The position numbers and the translations under genes are program-made. 64,000 nt of DNA from Ampelocalamus luodianensis (lineage: Eukaryota > Streptophyta > Magnoliopsida > Poales > Poaceae): contig JAYEVH010000199.1 of the NCBI GenBank assembly GCA_036346255.1, positions 1-64,000 on the forward strand, written 5' to 3'. The notes under the pieces are model-generated. The model made no database searches. It was not told the origin of the DNA and worked only from the letters and a program-made list of their open reading frames with translations. Positions 21,541 to 33,431 of this stretch are shown piece after piece; position 1 is the first letter of the stretch; each line of letters begins with the position of its first letter.

Positions 21541-23999
21541 TGTAATACCCGATTATCTTTAGAGAGATAGTTATTCGAGAGAGAATTAATGGAAAATTCA
21601 AGATTTTCGGAGAAAAATTCAGAACCTAGGGTTTCGGGCCAGCTAATCCGGCTGGTGGCCGATCATGAGTGGCCCAAGAGGCGGAGGCGCACTGGCCCAA
21701 GCCCATGCGCCCACACCTCCCCTAACCCTAGGGCAGCCCCATCCCTTTCCCTTCTCCCCCTAGTGGCCGCCACAAGCATCCCTCCCTTCCCCATGCGCCT
21801 CCACCCCATCCTCCCTTGCGCCTCCACCTCCACCCCTCCTCCTGGGCAGCCATCTTCTCCTCCCTGCTGCTGCCACCAAACAACAAGGAGGATGAGCCCG
21901 GGTTGCAACGTTCAAGGAAGAAGAAGAGGGGAAAAGAGGGGAGAAAGGAGGAGATTGAGAGAGTTTGTGATGGTGGGCTGTTCTTCATCTTCCCACGGAT
22001 CTACAAGGGTAACAAAGAGCTAGCTTCACGGTTTGATGTTTGTTAGATGCAAATATGATTAGTTGTTTGGATCAAGTCTGTTTTTTTAGTAGATTCAATT
22101 CTGTCCAGAATGTTGCGGGGTCTGTTTCGTGGTTTTAGAGGCCGAATATGAGATGATCATCTCCTGGAGTTTTGTAGGTCTTGTTCTTAGCTTTCGTTGG
22201 CCGCCAAGATCATCTCATTCTGACTTTCGAGTCAAAATTTATGATAGATTTACTATCTGCTGTCCAGAATCCTGACGAGAATTAGCAGTCTCTGTTTAGG
22301 TTGATATATGGCCTAGTTAGAGGGTGATTCAGAGGTCTTGCCCATAAAAATTTTTGAAGGTGATATCACTAGCTTTCAGGATTGATAAAGAACACCTCAT
22401 TTGGATTTATAGATCAAAAGTTATGCACTTTTCTTTGTGACTGTCCAGATTGTAGATCAGTCTGTCCAGATTGTATGTCAGTTTCTATCTTTAGTTTTGA
22501 CCCGTGTGCCACTTTTTGTCAAAGGCAAAATATGAATGTCGTACCAACTAGGTTATTGTAGGTAATTCCATAACCTTTTCAGATTGATAAAGAACACTCA
22601 ATTCGGAGTTGTAGTTTAAAAGTTATGGGCGTTTTAGCTCTGCTGTTCTTTTTGCTCAGTCAGATTCTGTTCTGCTGTTTTGTTCGACAGTTAGCAATTT
22701 AGTTTGGCCGAATTGGGTTATCTCGTCAACTACAAAGTTGTAGATATGTTAGTTAAGAATCCATAGAAATTGGTCTCACCTCATTCCGAGTCCCAGACCA
22801 ATAGATATGATTTTTACCGTTCTGCTGTCCAGTTTCGGGTTGTGCCTGAGTAGTATGTTTTCAGATTTGAGCTAATTAGTTAATTGTGGACTGTCGGGAA
22901 GTCATTGTAGAACGTTAATGGAAGCGCTATGTTATATGTTGTATTTATTTCGAGTATTTACTTATGTAGGCAGAGAGGCTTCGGTTTAGGGACATCCTCT
23001 TTACCTACTACGCGATTAGCCAGCGGAAGGCAAGTACCTTGCCACCTTTATTGATTGTGATTGATGAATGTTTTATGATCTTGTTGTGATTCCATATAAT
23101 TCATGAGAAGGTGGATTGTTTATGTTTTGATATATGTGTTTTATCCATGTTTAGATATCATGTCTTTCAATATTCTCAATCCATGTTATGCATTCATTTT
23201 GCATGTTTCATCCACGAGTGGATTTCAAGTCCCACCATTCCAATGTGGGCAATGTTGGACATTGTCATGTCCCGCCCACGGAGTGGATTTGAAAGACCCA
23301 TCAATTCCGGGATGGGCATGTAAGACCCATTAATTCCGAATGGGCAACTTTGGACACCCGTATGAAACGTTCTTCATACGGGAATTGGATCCCGCATTTT
23401 TGTTAAGATGCGGGCTTAAGTGAACACCGACGGTGTGTCACTAGCTATACCGATATAAGCATGTGTGCAGTCCATCCTTGAGTACATTCATTCATGCCAT
23501 GCATTCCTAAGTTTTCATTCGATGTGTGCTCATATTCTCTTATGATGATGACTTGTTCTTATGTGGGTTATGTCCCTTTATCGTACTTTTTGAGTCGTGG
23601 ACTCACTCTTGCGTTGTTTGTTTATTTTAGGTAACCCCTGATGTTGGCTCACTTGGGAGGGAGTAGACACGCACTACTTGATCACATCATCCAATCCATG
23701 TTCAAGATTAAATTTAGTTCTATCTCACATTCGTAAATGATGAACTGTAATAATAAATTTACAATTGGTGAAGGAAGGATACCTTCTCCACATTGATGTT
23801 GAATTATTACTGCATGTGAACTCTCATTATCAATGAACTAAAATAAATAGATTAGATGGTGAAGGAAGGATACCTTCACCTTGTCCTGTTTATTTTAGTG
23901 CTGCTATTAGTTGATATACTTTTCCCATTCTTCCGCATTATGGATGTATGTTAGATGTTTTAGGTGACATCTTGGCTTCCGAATAGCCAGGGTGTTACA
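21541..23999 (+). mobile_element. 3' LTR of element D
   Basis: It runs from TGTAATACCCG to GGGTGTTACA. It aligns with the 5' LTR throughout. Many differences are lost or gained single bases in C or G runs, for example near 21541-21720 and 23430. Substitutions seem to number about twenty by eye. Confidence 0.92.
21997..23666 (+). other. Candidate spliced LTR module in D (3' copy, best reading frame)
   Basis: The GC-rich block ends CTACAAGG at 22008 before GTAACA. The candidate mini-exon (22970-23029, exactly 60 nt) follows TTATGTAG, is open in phase 0 and ends CAGCGGAAG before GCAAGTAC. The second putative intron (23030-23630, 601 nt) has a GC start and ends TTTATTTTAG. The last block (23631-23666) continues in phase as VTPDVGSLGRE then stop. 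The block before the first donor is also open in phase 0 and encodes a proline-rich then strongly basic stretch. The exon joins are inference from consensus and frame; no transcript evidence was available. Confidence 0.45.
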
Positions 24000-24004
24000 A
24001 TGAC

Positions 24005-25041
24005 AAGACATCAGTTAGGGATTTTAACACAATCCTTCAGAAGAAGAGGTATTAAATTTCAACACTCGAAATAATCCACAAGAAATACACAAAGCCAAAG
24101 CTTTCACATGATAAAGAACTTGCAACAGAAAACTTTCAGTATCCACAATACCAAGCGAATAATTGAATCACATTTCCAATAAGAAGAGTAGAACTCCCAA
24201 GAAAAGATAAATCTTGCCGATAACCAACGTTCCCGAGAAACAACATTAGACCAGTAGTCAGGAGAACAAGTAGTCGATTTATGGAACCAAGAAAGTCCAA
24301 TGAAAACTCATTAGAAGGAATGTAAAACACTAACTCAAGAAAACTTCATCAACTACAACTATTACCAGAAACACACAATTGAACTCTCATTACTCAAACT
24401 ATCAAACGAATAAATGAGTCATTCTTTTCTAATGAGAAAGAAGGAACAACCATGGAATTATCAATATTGCTAATTGACAAAGATCACAAGTAGTAAAAGC
24501 AACTCAACAGTCGAAAAACAATAATTGTTTCAGAGAACCATTAGATACCCATTGAAACTCAGCAACTACCAAGAACTACGAACCCAAGAGAAATTCATCA
24601 TCCACCACAGAACAAGAATTTGTCAAGATCAGAGATCAAGAAAGAAAACCTCTTTCTAAAGCAGCTCACGCTCAACCCCTACAACTATGGTATTCGGGGT
24701 AACTACTCTATTCGGCTACCATGAATACTGGTGCAATCTGACAAAGACCAGGGCCACAACCACGGCCTCCACTTCTTAACCTCCATCATCGACACGTTTA
24801 AACAATATAATTAATTATGATTATACATGATCATCTCATGTCAATCATAGAATAGATTCATAGATATGGAATATTATAACATATCATAGATTAACAACAA
24901 GAAAGATAATACAGAAGCAATTCAACAATTGTTCAACGAATGAAACATAACAATAGAAATGCGGAAACAATGGATTTCCCAACCCCACCTACTGTGCACA
25001 GTGTGTCAATTTAATATTCAATTACCACGGACCTAAAGCCC
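24005..25041 (-). mobile_element. Interior of element E (5' part), non-coding
   Basis: This is the stretch between the right end of D and the primer site of E. It has no pol-like frame. Read on the minus strand, 24660-24780 matches the start of the D interior. Confidence 0.7.
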
Positions 25042-25053
25042 GCTCTGATACCA
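25042..25053 (-). other. Primer-binding site of E
   Basis: TGGTATCAGAGC on the minus strand, two bases from the right LTR. It proves E is on the minus strand. Confidence 0.92.
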
Positions 25054-25055
25054 AC

Positions 25056-27358
25056 TGTAACACCCTGGCTATTCAGAAGCCAAAATGCTACCTAAAGACC
25101 TAACATAATATCATACAGTGGAATAACATCGACAATAATTCATCAACTAAGCTAAACAGATCAATATCAGTTGGAACATAGATAGGAATGTAATAATGGA
25201 TCCACTAAGATAAACCTGTCAACGAATGATCAATGAACATAAACCTCTATTTAAACAAACTCCTCGAAAGGAAGTTACCATCTATGTCTAGTTTATTTAT
25301 TACAATACAACAATTACCGAATGAAAGACAATAACAATTCTTGTGTTGAATCTAGTGTAGAGTGAAATATATTTGAGTAGTGCGTGTCTACTCCCTCCCA
25401 AGAGAAACTTCATCAACGGTCACCTAAAAATAAATAAACAAAGCAAGAGTGAGTCCAAGACTCAGTAAGTACATAGAATGAATTAACATACAACCAAAAT
25501 GGGCAAGACAACCTCTTCGCAATTTCTGGTCATACCACGAGTACTTAGAAATGCATGAAATGAATGAATGTAATCAAATGATGGATGCACACATGCTTAT
25601 ATTGGTATAGCGAGTGACACACCGTCGGTGTTCACTAAAGCCCGCACCTTAAAAAAGTGCGGGATCCAAGTCCTATATGAAGAACGTTTCATATAGGTGT
25701 CCAAAGCTGCCCATCCGGAATTGATGGGTCTTACGTGCCCACACCGGAATTGATGGGTCTTTCATTCCACTCCGTGGACGGACATGACAATGTCCAAATC
25801 GCCCACTTTGGAATGGTGGGACTTACAATCCACTCCGTGGACATAACATGAGTAAAAGGATGCGATATGAACATGAACAGTGATAATATCCTCTCTCAAA
25901 GATATACTCAACATATTGAAAGAACATAACCAGTTCAGCAATTCTAGTAACACAAGATGTCACATCATATTCATGTAAACATTCACAATCACAGCACTTA
26001 AAATCAACAAAGTACTTGCCTTACGCGATGCGACGCGTTTAGCAGGCAACGATGATGCTCCCAAACCCATAGCCTTGCTACCTAAACAATTAAGTAATCG
26101 AAATAAGAACACATCGCACACGAAACTTCTCGACACCGTTCTACAACGCTTCCCGGTGACTCAAGATTCAACTAGAAACTCTAATCTGAAAACTGACTAC
26201 TCAGGCGCAAACCGAAACTGGACAGTAGCACGGTAAAAATCATATCTATTGATCTGAAACTTGGAATGAGGTGAGACCAGTTTCTAAGGATGCTTAACTG
26301 GCATATCTACAAAACTCTAGTTGACAAGATAACCCAATTCGGTCAATTTAATTTGCTAATTGTTAGATAAAATTATAGAACAGAAACTGCCTAGATGGAA
26401 AAGACAGCAGCACTAAAAAGATCATAACTTTTATTATACAACTCCGAATGGGGTGTTCTTTATCAATCCTGAAATCTAGTGAGATCATGTACAAAAGTTG
26501 TTATGGGCAAGACTTCTGAATCATCTTCTATATAAGTCATAATTTAACAATTACAGCGACTGCTAATTCTCGTCAGAATTCTGGACAGTAGAAACTAAAA
26601 CGATCATAACTTTTATTCTACAACTCCGAATTAAGCGATCTTTACGCCCACTGAAAGCTAAGAACGAACCCCACATAACTCTAGGAGATGGGATCCTCTG
26701 ATTCGGCCTCTAAGATCGCGAAAACAGCCGCGCAAGCTACTGGACAGAATTGAATCTACTGCAGACTGACTTTGATCCAAACGATTCTAATCGGTTTCGC
26801 TTCTTTGATTAAACACAAAACAACAATCGATGTTTGTTACCCTTGGAACACCCAGGAACACGAAGATTGAACCATGGAGACGTCCCCCACCATCTTGATC
26901 AGCAGCCTTGCGAAGCCCCAATCAAACCTTCGCGGGAGACCGGCAACGGGGAGAAAGGCACCGAGGGGAAACTCCAGGAGATGGAGGTGCTGCACCAGGG
27001 ACTTGGGACGGCAACAAGGGAGGTGGAGAAGGGGCTGCCACCAGCAGGGGGAGGCGCAAGGTGGGGAGGAGAGGGGAGAGGTTGGGGGCGGCGGCCACAA
27101 GGTGGAAGGAGAGGGGGTTGTGGGGGAAGTGGGGTGCTAGGGTTGCCCCCCCTTTGGCCGGCCACTAATGGGCCATGGGCCCCACGGCTGCCCCCCCTTC
27201 GGCTTCATGGATGCGCCCCTTGGGCTTCAAGGCCCCCATTTAGGCCTGCTGGCCAAAGGCCCAGGCCCAAAACCGAAAGAACAGATGAAACATCGAATTT
27301 TTTCTTTTAGAATTCGAATTCGAATAGAATTCTTCCTAAACAAGGACGGGGTATTACA
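25056..27358 (-). mobile_element. 5' LTR of element E
   Basis: It starts, on minus, TGTAATACCCCG at 27358 and ends GGGTGTTACA at 25056. Layout and sequence match the left LTR. Single-base losses in C/G runs mark the hairpin zone at 25610-25850. It carries the same candidate splice module, with donor 1 near 26841. Confidence 0.92.
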
Positions 27359-27640
27359 ATTGATCAATCAGTCCATCTTCATTCCAAAGATGTCATTGTA
27401 AGATTATATATGATTTTTCAATATGATTCCAATTTTCAAATGGCTAGAGATATTAATGCTCGGTAAGAAAATATGACATGTTGTCGACACGCTAACGTAG
27501 ATTTTTCTTTCAAAAATGTTTTCTTCTATCCTTGGTTGACTGACTAAGGATTTCCATGAACATTGGTGGAATTACCATTGGCTAGGGAATCTCCACGCTT
27601 GGCTGGTAACAACCGTGACACCTCAGGATCGTTTGGATAG
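27359..27640. repeat. Host repeat copy R1, first part
   Basis: Bases 27390-27612 match R2 at 29452-29525 joined to 34856-35010, the R2 copy being split by CACTA-2. No gene is seen. Confidence 0.6.
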
Positions 27641-28293
27641 GTTAAGGGCCTATTTGAGTTCTCCATGCTTGGCTAGAGATATTAATGTTCGGTAAGAAAA
27701 TATGAGTTCTCTCTTGTTCTCGCTCTCTCATTGATGACTTTTTGATTTTATGTTTGGTTTTCCTGGGCCTTTTGCTGTGATATTGCTTGTTAGAACATGT
27801 CAGAATCCATCTAGGGTCATCTTGACCATCATCCACTAACAAGCAATTTTTTATATCAAAGTTTGAATTTCCTCAGTTCTTGTTTCTTCTTGATCTCATC
27901 CTAGAAATTCGTGTAACCTTGTCTTCGATCGTCTTGATTGTCGATTGGAATAGGTTCCTAACCTTCTTGATGAACTATGGTTGAAATTTCAGGAGATTCG
28001 AATCATAGGATTAAAAGATAGATTAGTTTGTGATCTTCTCGGGCTACTACCCAGGTGCCAGCGGACAGATCGGCTGACTAGCAACGGTCAGACCGGCCGT
28101 TGGTCATTGACCTTGGGGTTCATTGTTTTCAACGCAAGACTTCGTTGTGCTTGTGTTCTTTGATCTTCATAGATTACATAACTACTGAGATGAAGAAGAA
28201 GTTGATTACTGTTGGGGTTGAAAAAGAGTAGTGTTCCTATTCACTCCCCCCGGTCCCCCCCCCCCGCCCTCTAGTCGATGTTCCAGTCCAACA
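27641..28293. other. Unassigned insertion in R1, LTR-like right edge
   Basis: R2 lacks this sequence. It ends CCAGTCCAACA after a long C run (about 28244-28266), which resembles the end of some copia LTRs, but no matching TG edge or duplication was found. Bases 27660-27707 repeat a phrase from 27437-27478. Confidence 0.3.
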
Positions 28294-29060
28294 ATATTGT
28301 TTAACACGCATGCTCAATATATCTTATTTTTCAGAAATGTTAACTGCCCCGTTTCAAATAGGTCACTTCAATAAACCCATTTAACACGTTTGTGTATTAC
28401 TCTCCGTTTTTTTTGTTTGACATTTTTTAAATTTTACGATTTCTAAGATGTAACTTAGACAATTACTTTTAAAAAACTTTATGTTAACTTGCCGGGAGCA
28501 CGTATGATTGCAGCGAAACCCAAATAAATATACTATTAGTTCAAATTTTGGAAAACCAAGATGCATAGGGTAATTATCTCTACATATGTGTGTATGCATG
28601 TATTTACCCTAAAACGACCCCACGACTAAAGAGCTAGCGATGTAGATGGAAGACACACCATCACCATCAACTCCTTCATATAATAGTAAAGGTATATACT
28701 AACAAAATTATTGTATTATGTGTACATCGTGGTGTCTTGTCATGCTTACTTTTGGCAGCTCCAAATGCATCGGACGTTTGGGCGCTAGTTTTTCAAAAAA
28801 AAAAAAAAATCCACGGCCACGAGTCGAAATGCCCTATTTGATACGCACATGCATTTTTTTCCACAGAATTAGATGGATGCGTTAACAGATCATCATAAGA
28901 AAGGTTAGTTACGAAGTTAAATGGAAACATTGTTTACCAATTGAACCATTCCTTAGTTTTGTTTCCAGTTAATCAACATCAACCTTCATATATATTGTAT
29001 CCTAAGTTACAAGTAAGATATGCTTTGTGAGGTCGTCTACAAATTATATGACAAAAAAAT
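28294..29060. repeat. Host repeat copy R1, second part
   Basis: Matches R2 (35180-36020) and R0 (6640-7080) with substitutions and small indels. It is AT-rich with no recognisable gene. Confidence 0.6.
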
Positions 29061-29525
29061 CATGGATACAAAAATGTTCACAAGAAATTGAGAAAACATA
29101 TTTATTGCATAGATATACTTTGAGAAGATTCATTATATGCCACCGAATAACTCCCTTCTTCACAATATGACATCGAATAACTCCTTCATAATATACCATC
29201 GAGTTCCAAATTTAATTCACAATATGCCATTGCCATCACTTCTACATCCAAGTCCCTCCGTTAAGCCCTGAGAAAAGACTATTTTGCCCTCAGGTGTCAC
29301 ATTTTGTGACATTTCACTCCACGCCAATTTTTTTTGTTGTTAACTACAAATTATACCAATCCAATTTATACAAGTGAATTGGATACTACTATCACTTGGT
29401 GGCAATTTAAAACACATTAGGAGCAATAAAATATGTCAACTTCATGGCAAGGATGTCATTGTAAGATTATATATGACTTTTCAATATGATTCCAATTTCC
29501 AAATGTCTGGAGATATTAATGTTCA
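29061..29525. other. AT-rich spacer and start of R2
   Basis: Short phrases such as ATATGCCATCGAG recur in degenerate form (29130-29240). From about 29452 the sequence matches R1 27390. No gene is seen. Confidence 0.4.
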
Positions 29526-29879
29526 CACTACTAGAGAATTGATCTTTCTTGTCGGGGTTTTATTTTCCCAATGGGTGTGTAGTGAACCGACATAAATGAT
29601 GTAGTTGTCGTCGGTTTGGATATACCGACAAGGATACAAGAAATTTTGGTGACGGTTATATATTCAACCGTCAGCAAAATGACCATTCATGTCAGTTTAA
29701 GCGTACCCACAGGAAAATGACCATTTCCGTCGCAGGCTTCACCATCAGGAATTTTGTTGCCATGCCTCATTTTCATTGCCACGCCACATATTTGGTCGCT
29801 GCACTTTGTTCCAGTCGGTCTTCGCTCGAACCGATAGGAGAATAGAACATTAGGTCAAAAGTCAAAATCCCCAAATCGC

Positions 29880-30250
29880 TATCTCAGTACTTCTCCAATC
29901 TCCAATCTCCAGTCCGACCACCACTTTGCCTCCTCCAGACGTGGTCCACCTCCGCCCTCTCCCAGACGCCTCCTTCCAGACGTCCCCCCTCCTCCAGATC
30001 TCGCCCCCACCCCCTGTCCGCCTCCACCTCCTCTAGATATACGCCTCCCCACCTCGTCCCAGACACCCCCCCCCTCCGTCTCCGCCAGACGACGCCCCCT
30101 TCCACCTCCTCCGGATGCTGCCACCCATCCACCCCCTCCTGGACACCCCCCTTGCACCTCCTCCAGACATCGCCGCCCCTTAGCTCCCCCCCGCTGCCCC
30201 CCCCCTCCGCCTCTCCAGACGTTGTCACCCCTCCTCCCTCTCCTGGACAC
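29880..30250. repeat. C-rich degenerate repeat inside CACTA-2
   Basis: A phrase near CCTCCAGACGTC recurs with variable spacing. Glycine-rich minus-strand frames here are a by-product of the base bias. Confidence 0.6.
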
Positions 30251-30876
30251 CCACCTTGGTCAAAATCCCAAAATTAAGCCCCACCTCCGCCGCAACTCTG
30301 TGAGTATGCTCCTCCGCCGCAGCACTGTGAGTATGCTCCTAATGGTAGTCGATTTCTTAGCTTTTTATGAGATAAGGAATGGGAAGCTAGAGTTTAATGT
30401 GGATCCTAAATGATGTAGTCGTGTCGAACTCTTCTCGATGAAGCCCGGTGAAGTTCGAATCTTGGTGAAGTCTGGTGAAGTCTCCCCGTGGCTCAGTGGA
30501 TACATTATTCGGTTAGTAGATCCCCTTGCTATCTTTATGTTCAATGTGATGCTACCTTTTGTGATGTAATAATGATTTGCTTGTCTGCATGTTGTGCTAT
30601 ATTTGGAATGACAGTCTGTGATATAAAATTAAGCTACTTGCAAATGTATTTTATTTCTTGTGCTGAAGCACTTGCAATGTTTGAATCGTTGTCTCTGTGT
30701 CGTGTGTACGTAATTGTTGTGTAGCTACTAGCTAGGGTTGCTTTGTTTCTTTAGGTTAATTCAATATGATCATTACAGTAGGATTGTTGTCGATGCTCTT
30801 CTTATCACAACTTCTCATAGGGATGACACATATGTAAAAATGAAACATTAATTCTGTTATACACACAGAAAATTTA

Positions 30877-31395
30877 ATGGCAGGTCGTGAATGTATGTAT
30901 ACCGGTTGGCATCGTGGTAGTGCTCCCTCTAATGAATGGATAGAACACACCAATGTACTTTTAGACCGTGCCTTCACTATGGATGGTGTAGTTCAAGGTG
31001 GTACAATTAAGTGTCCATGTGCCATGTGTCGGAACTATTTTCGGCACAAAAGGGATGTTGTGGAGATGCACTTGTGTAAATATGGGTTTAGGGAGAACTA
31101 TAAAACATGGACTTCACATGGAGAGAGACTTGATAGGCTTGGCGAATCTAGCTTGCCAATAAACCATGAGGGATTTGATGAAACCGATCATGTAGACAAT
31201 ATGTTGGTTGACCTTGCTGGTGATGATCCACCAACAATTTGTCAGGAGCCAACAGCTTCAGCCTGTGCCTTCTATAGGATGGTAGCTAGTGCTGATGAAA
31301 AGGTCCATCACAACACAACACACTCATCTCTGTCTGCTGTGGCCCGTTTGCTTGCTATAAAATCATAGTACAATATGTCCAGTGCATAGTATGAT
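30877..31395 (+). pseudogene. TNP2-like CACTA transposase, 5' part
   Basis: The frame opens at ATG 30877 and runs 163 residues. It fits the transposase-associated domain at the N-terminus of plant CACTA TNP2 proteins: an early W, then CPCAMCRN, then HLCKYGF and W..HGE, the cysteine and histidine spacing expected for metal binding. The frame is cut by a stop near 31366, and the gene is interrupted by LTR H at 31396. Removing H and one ATGAT copy brings the next conserved block (IIHELLCPNS) directly downstream. TNP2 catalyses CACTA excision and insertion; this copy cannot make it. Confidence 0.8.
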
Positions 31396-33431
31396 TGTAA
31401 CACCCTAGCTCATCAAAAACCTAGAATGCTACTAAACTAAGAGTTTTCTTCAAAAAGATCGACAGCATCTCCTTTTTAGTATTAAAGAGACTAACCAGCA
31501 AGTGGGAGGTAAACAAGTATGATAAAGCGATATTAGCTTAAATACATAAACTAGGAAGATAACAAGGAGTCACCATCCGATACATTAAAACAAAAGCACC
31601 ATGAAGGGTGAGCATGGACACACTAAAAAAATTACATTCTCTGGTAGAATCCTTCAATATGAATTAAAAACACTAAATTTATTAAGCATAACTTACAAGG
31701 TGAAGTGTGCAACCAGTGACACTAGCCCCTCCCATGCATGTCGTCATCACGAGATGTACCTAAAACAAAGCATAAACAATAAGCGTGGGTCCAAGACTCA
31801 GCAAAGTACAATTAAAGCAATAAACCAACCATCATAATATACTTTGATTGACAGTAAAACCTGTCACATCTAATCATTCACAATATCACCAAATCCAATC
31901 AACTGTGTTTGCCATGCAATGCTCATGCTACAAATGCACTTTTCTCTTCCCTTTTGCATATACCAGTAATGTAGGGTATACATCCGTCGATGCATACCCA
32001 TGCCTGTGCCCTTAGCACAGGGACCTCAAGCCCGTCCAAGACATGACGGGGACCTCAAAACCAACATTGCTTGGCTACCACATAGTCCAAGTCTCAAAGA
32101 TACGTATGAGATGCAAATGAGTCCATGCACGTACCACACGAAAATAAAACAACCAACAGCAATATCATAGGTAATCATTCATTCTCGTAAAAGATTAACA
32201 ATGCAAGATCATCCATCCATATACACTATACACTAAATGCACTTGCCTTAACCGTGTGGAGTATGACGATGGGAAGAGGGCGCTACCACTGGGATCACAC
32301 CACCACCTAAGCATTTCATAAACATTCTAAGGATACAATTCAAGGCATAACAACTATACAAAAATAAATGCATATAAAGCATCACTCCTAATCTCAACCC
32401 AAACACCGTTCTCCCCTAAACACCATTCTGTCCCAAATGGAACAGACACCTTACAAAAATCATATCTAATTCTCCAATTATCCAAAAAATTCCATCTTGG
32501 ACTCTCTGGAATTCTTAAAGAATTATCAACAACAATCCAATTGGTCTTATCCCCTAATTTAGTCATTAACTATTTTTACTATCCCGATTACTACTACTGT
32601 CAGATTCTTATCGCCATTCTGGACAGCTGACTAAAACAATCATAAATTTTGTTTAGTTTATCCAAACCATGCGTTCTTAGGCTTCTTAGAAAGCTTAAAT
32701 AACTAGCTACAAAGTCCTGTTGGTAGAATCCTCTAATTAAGACTTTAGCTATTTTTACTAAATCGATCCCTAAAGTGTGTCTGAATCCTAACAGAACCTA
32801 AGAACAGCAGCAATGAAAAATTCATAGCTGGAGATCCATACCTCCAAATAATATGATCAAAGACTCTATGGAGAGCTACGAATATTATCCACAAATCTCT
32901 AGTCGGTGACCAAACAAAAATTCACCATTACAAGGTCCAAACCTACAACGCACTACAAACTGTCTATTCCCGATCTGCTACCCGATCTTGCCACAACGCA
33001 AAAGAATTCAACTAAACAAGAACAATCTAAGGATCACCCTTTTACGAACACACAGCCAACCCTGAGGAACTTGTGTGATCTCCCTTTCCTTCTCCTTCTC
33101 ACACTTCTCATCCTTCCTTCCTTGGCCGGCAGCTCCCATTGGAGGCTTCTACCTCTCTTCTTCTTCTTGGCCAGCATCAAAGGGGCAGTAGGGAAGGGTG
33201 CCACAGTACCACACACTACAGTATGGCAGTGCTACTGTACCATGGAGGTGCTATGGTTTAGCTGCCCCCTCCCCTCATTGGGCCAAATGTCGTGGACTAA
33301 GAGACCGTGGCCCAGGTTGTCCTAATTTTTTCTTTCTTGTTCCCCCCTTCTAAATTCTGAATTTCTCTTTTAATTCCATCTATTTCCTTTCTAATTCATT
33401 TAATTCTCTAAAGTTTAAACGGGATATTACA
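31396..33431 (-). mobile_element. Solo LTR H
   Basis: It starts TGTAACACCC, ends GGGATATTACA and is flanked by the exact duplication ATGAT (31391-31395, 33432-33436). No interior or partner LTR is present, so it arose by recombination between two LTRs. Orientation is minus, judged by similarity to F: reversed, its end matches AGTAGCATTC...GGGTGTTACA. It keeps the GAGTC hairpin (31786-31800), an acceptor and a donor-like AAG|GCAAGT. Confidence 0.9.
31722..32306 (-). other. Candidate spliced LTR module in H (decayed)
   Basis: The mini-exon candidate (32247-32306, 60 nt) follows AATGCTTAG and ends GTTAAG before GCAAGTGC. The putative intron (31760-32246, 487 nt) ends TTTTAG. The last block reads TSRDDDMHGRG then stop, close to MHGRE in F, but is out of phase with the mini-exon. 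The mini-exon also has stops in the F-like frame. This is what an old, unselected copy should look like. Confidence 0.35.

Larger units (their letters stand above)
14603..23999 (+). mobile_element. Element D, complete LTR retrotransposon nested in E
   Basis: The exact duplication ATGAC flanks the element (14598-14602 and 24000-24004). It has two LTRs of about 2.46 kb, a primer site, a 4.5-kb interior and a polypurine tract, 9.4 kb in all. The LTR pair differs at few positions by eye, so the insertion is young. No gag or pol is recognisable, so it needs proteins from elsewhere. It belongs to the same broad family as its host E and lies in the opposite orientation. Confidence 0.93.
8936..27358 (-). 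mobile_element. Element E, complete LTR retrotransposon interrupted by element D
   Basis: The exact 5-bp duplication ATTGA flanks the element (8931-8935 and 27359-27363). The right LTR (25056-27358) is the 5' LTR and the left one (8936-11240) the 3' LTR. A primer site next to the right LTR and a polypurine tract next to the left LTR set the orientation. Without D and its duplication, E is about 9.0 kb. The interior has no recognisable gag or pol, so it is probably non-autonomous. Its LTR and interior are related to those of D. Confidence 0.9.

Noticed and set aside
26834..27310. A 158-residue plus-strand open frame repeated near 10861-11322
   Set aside because: It is antisense to LTR E, Gly/Arg-rich, and duplicated only because both LTRs carry it.
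29879..30250. Glycine-rich minus-strand frames
   Set aside because: They are translation of a C-rich simple repeat inside CACTA-2.
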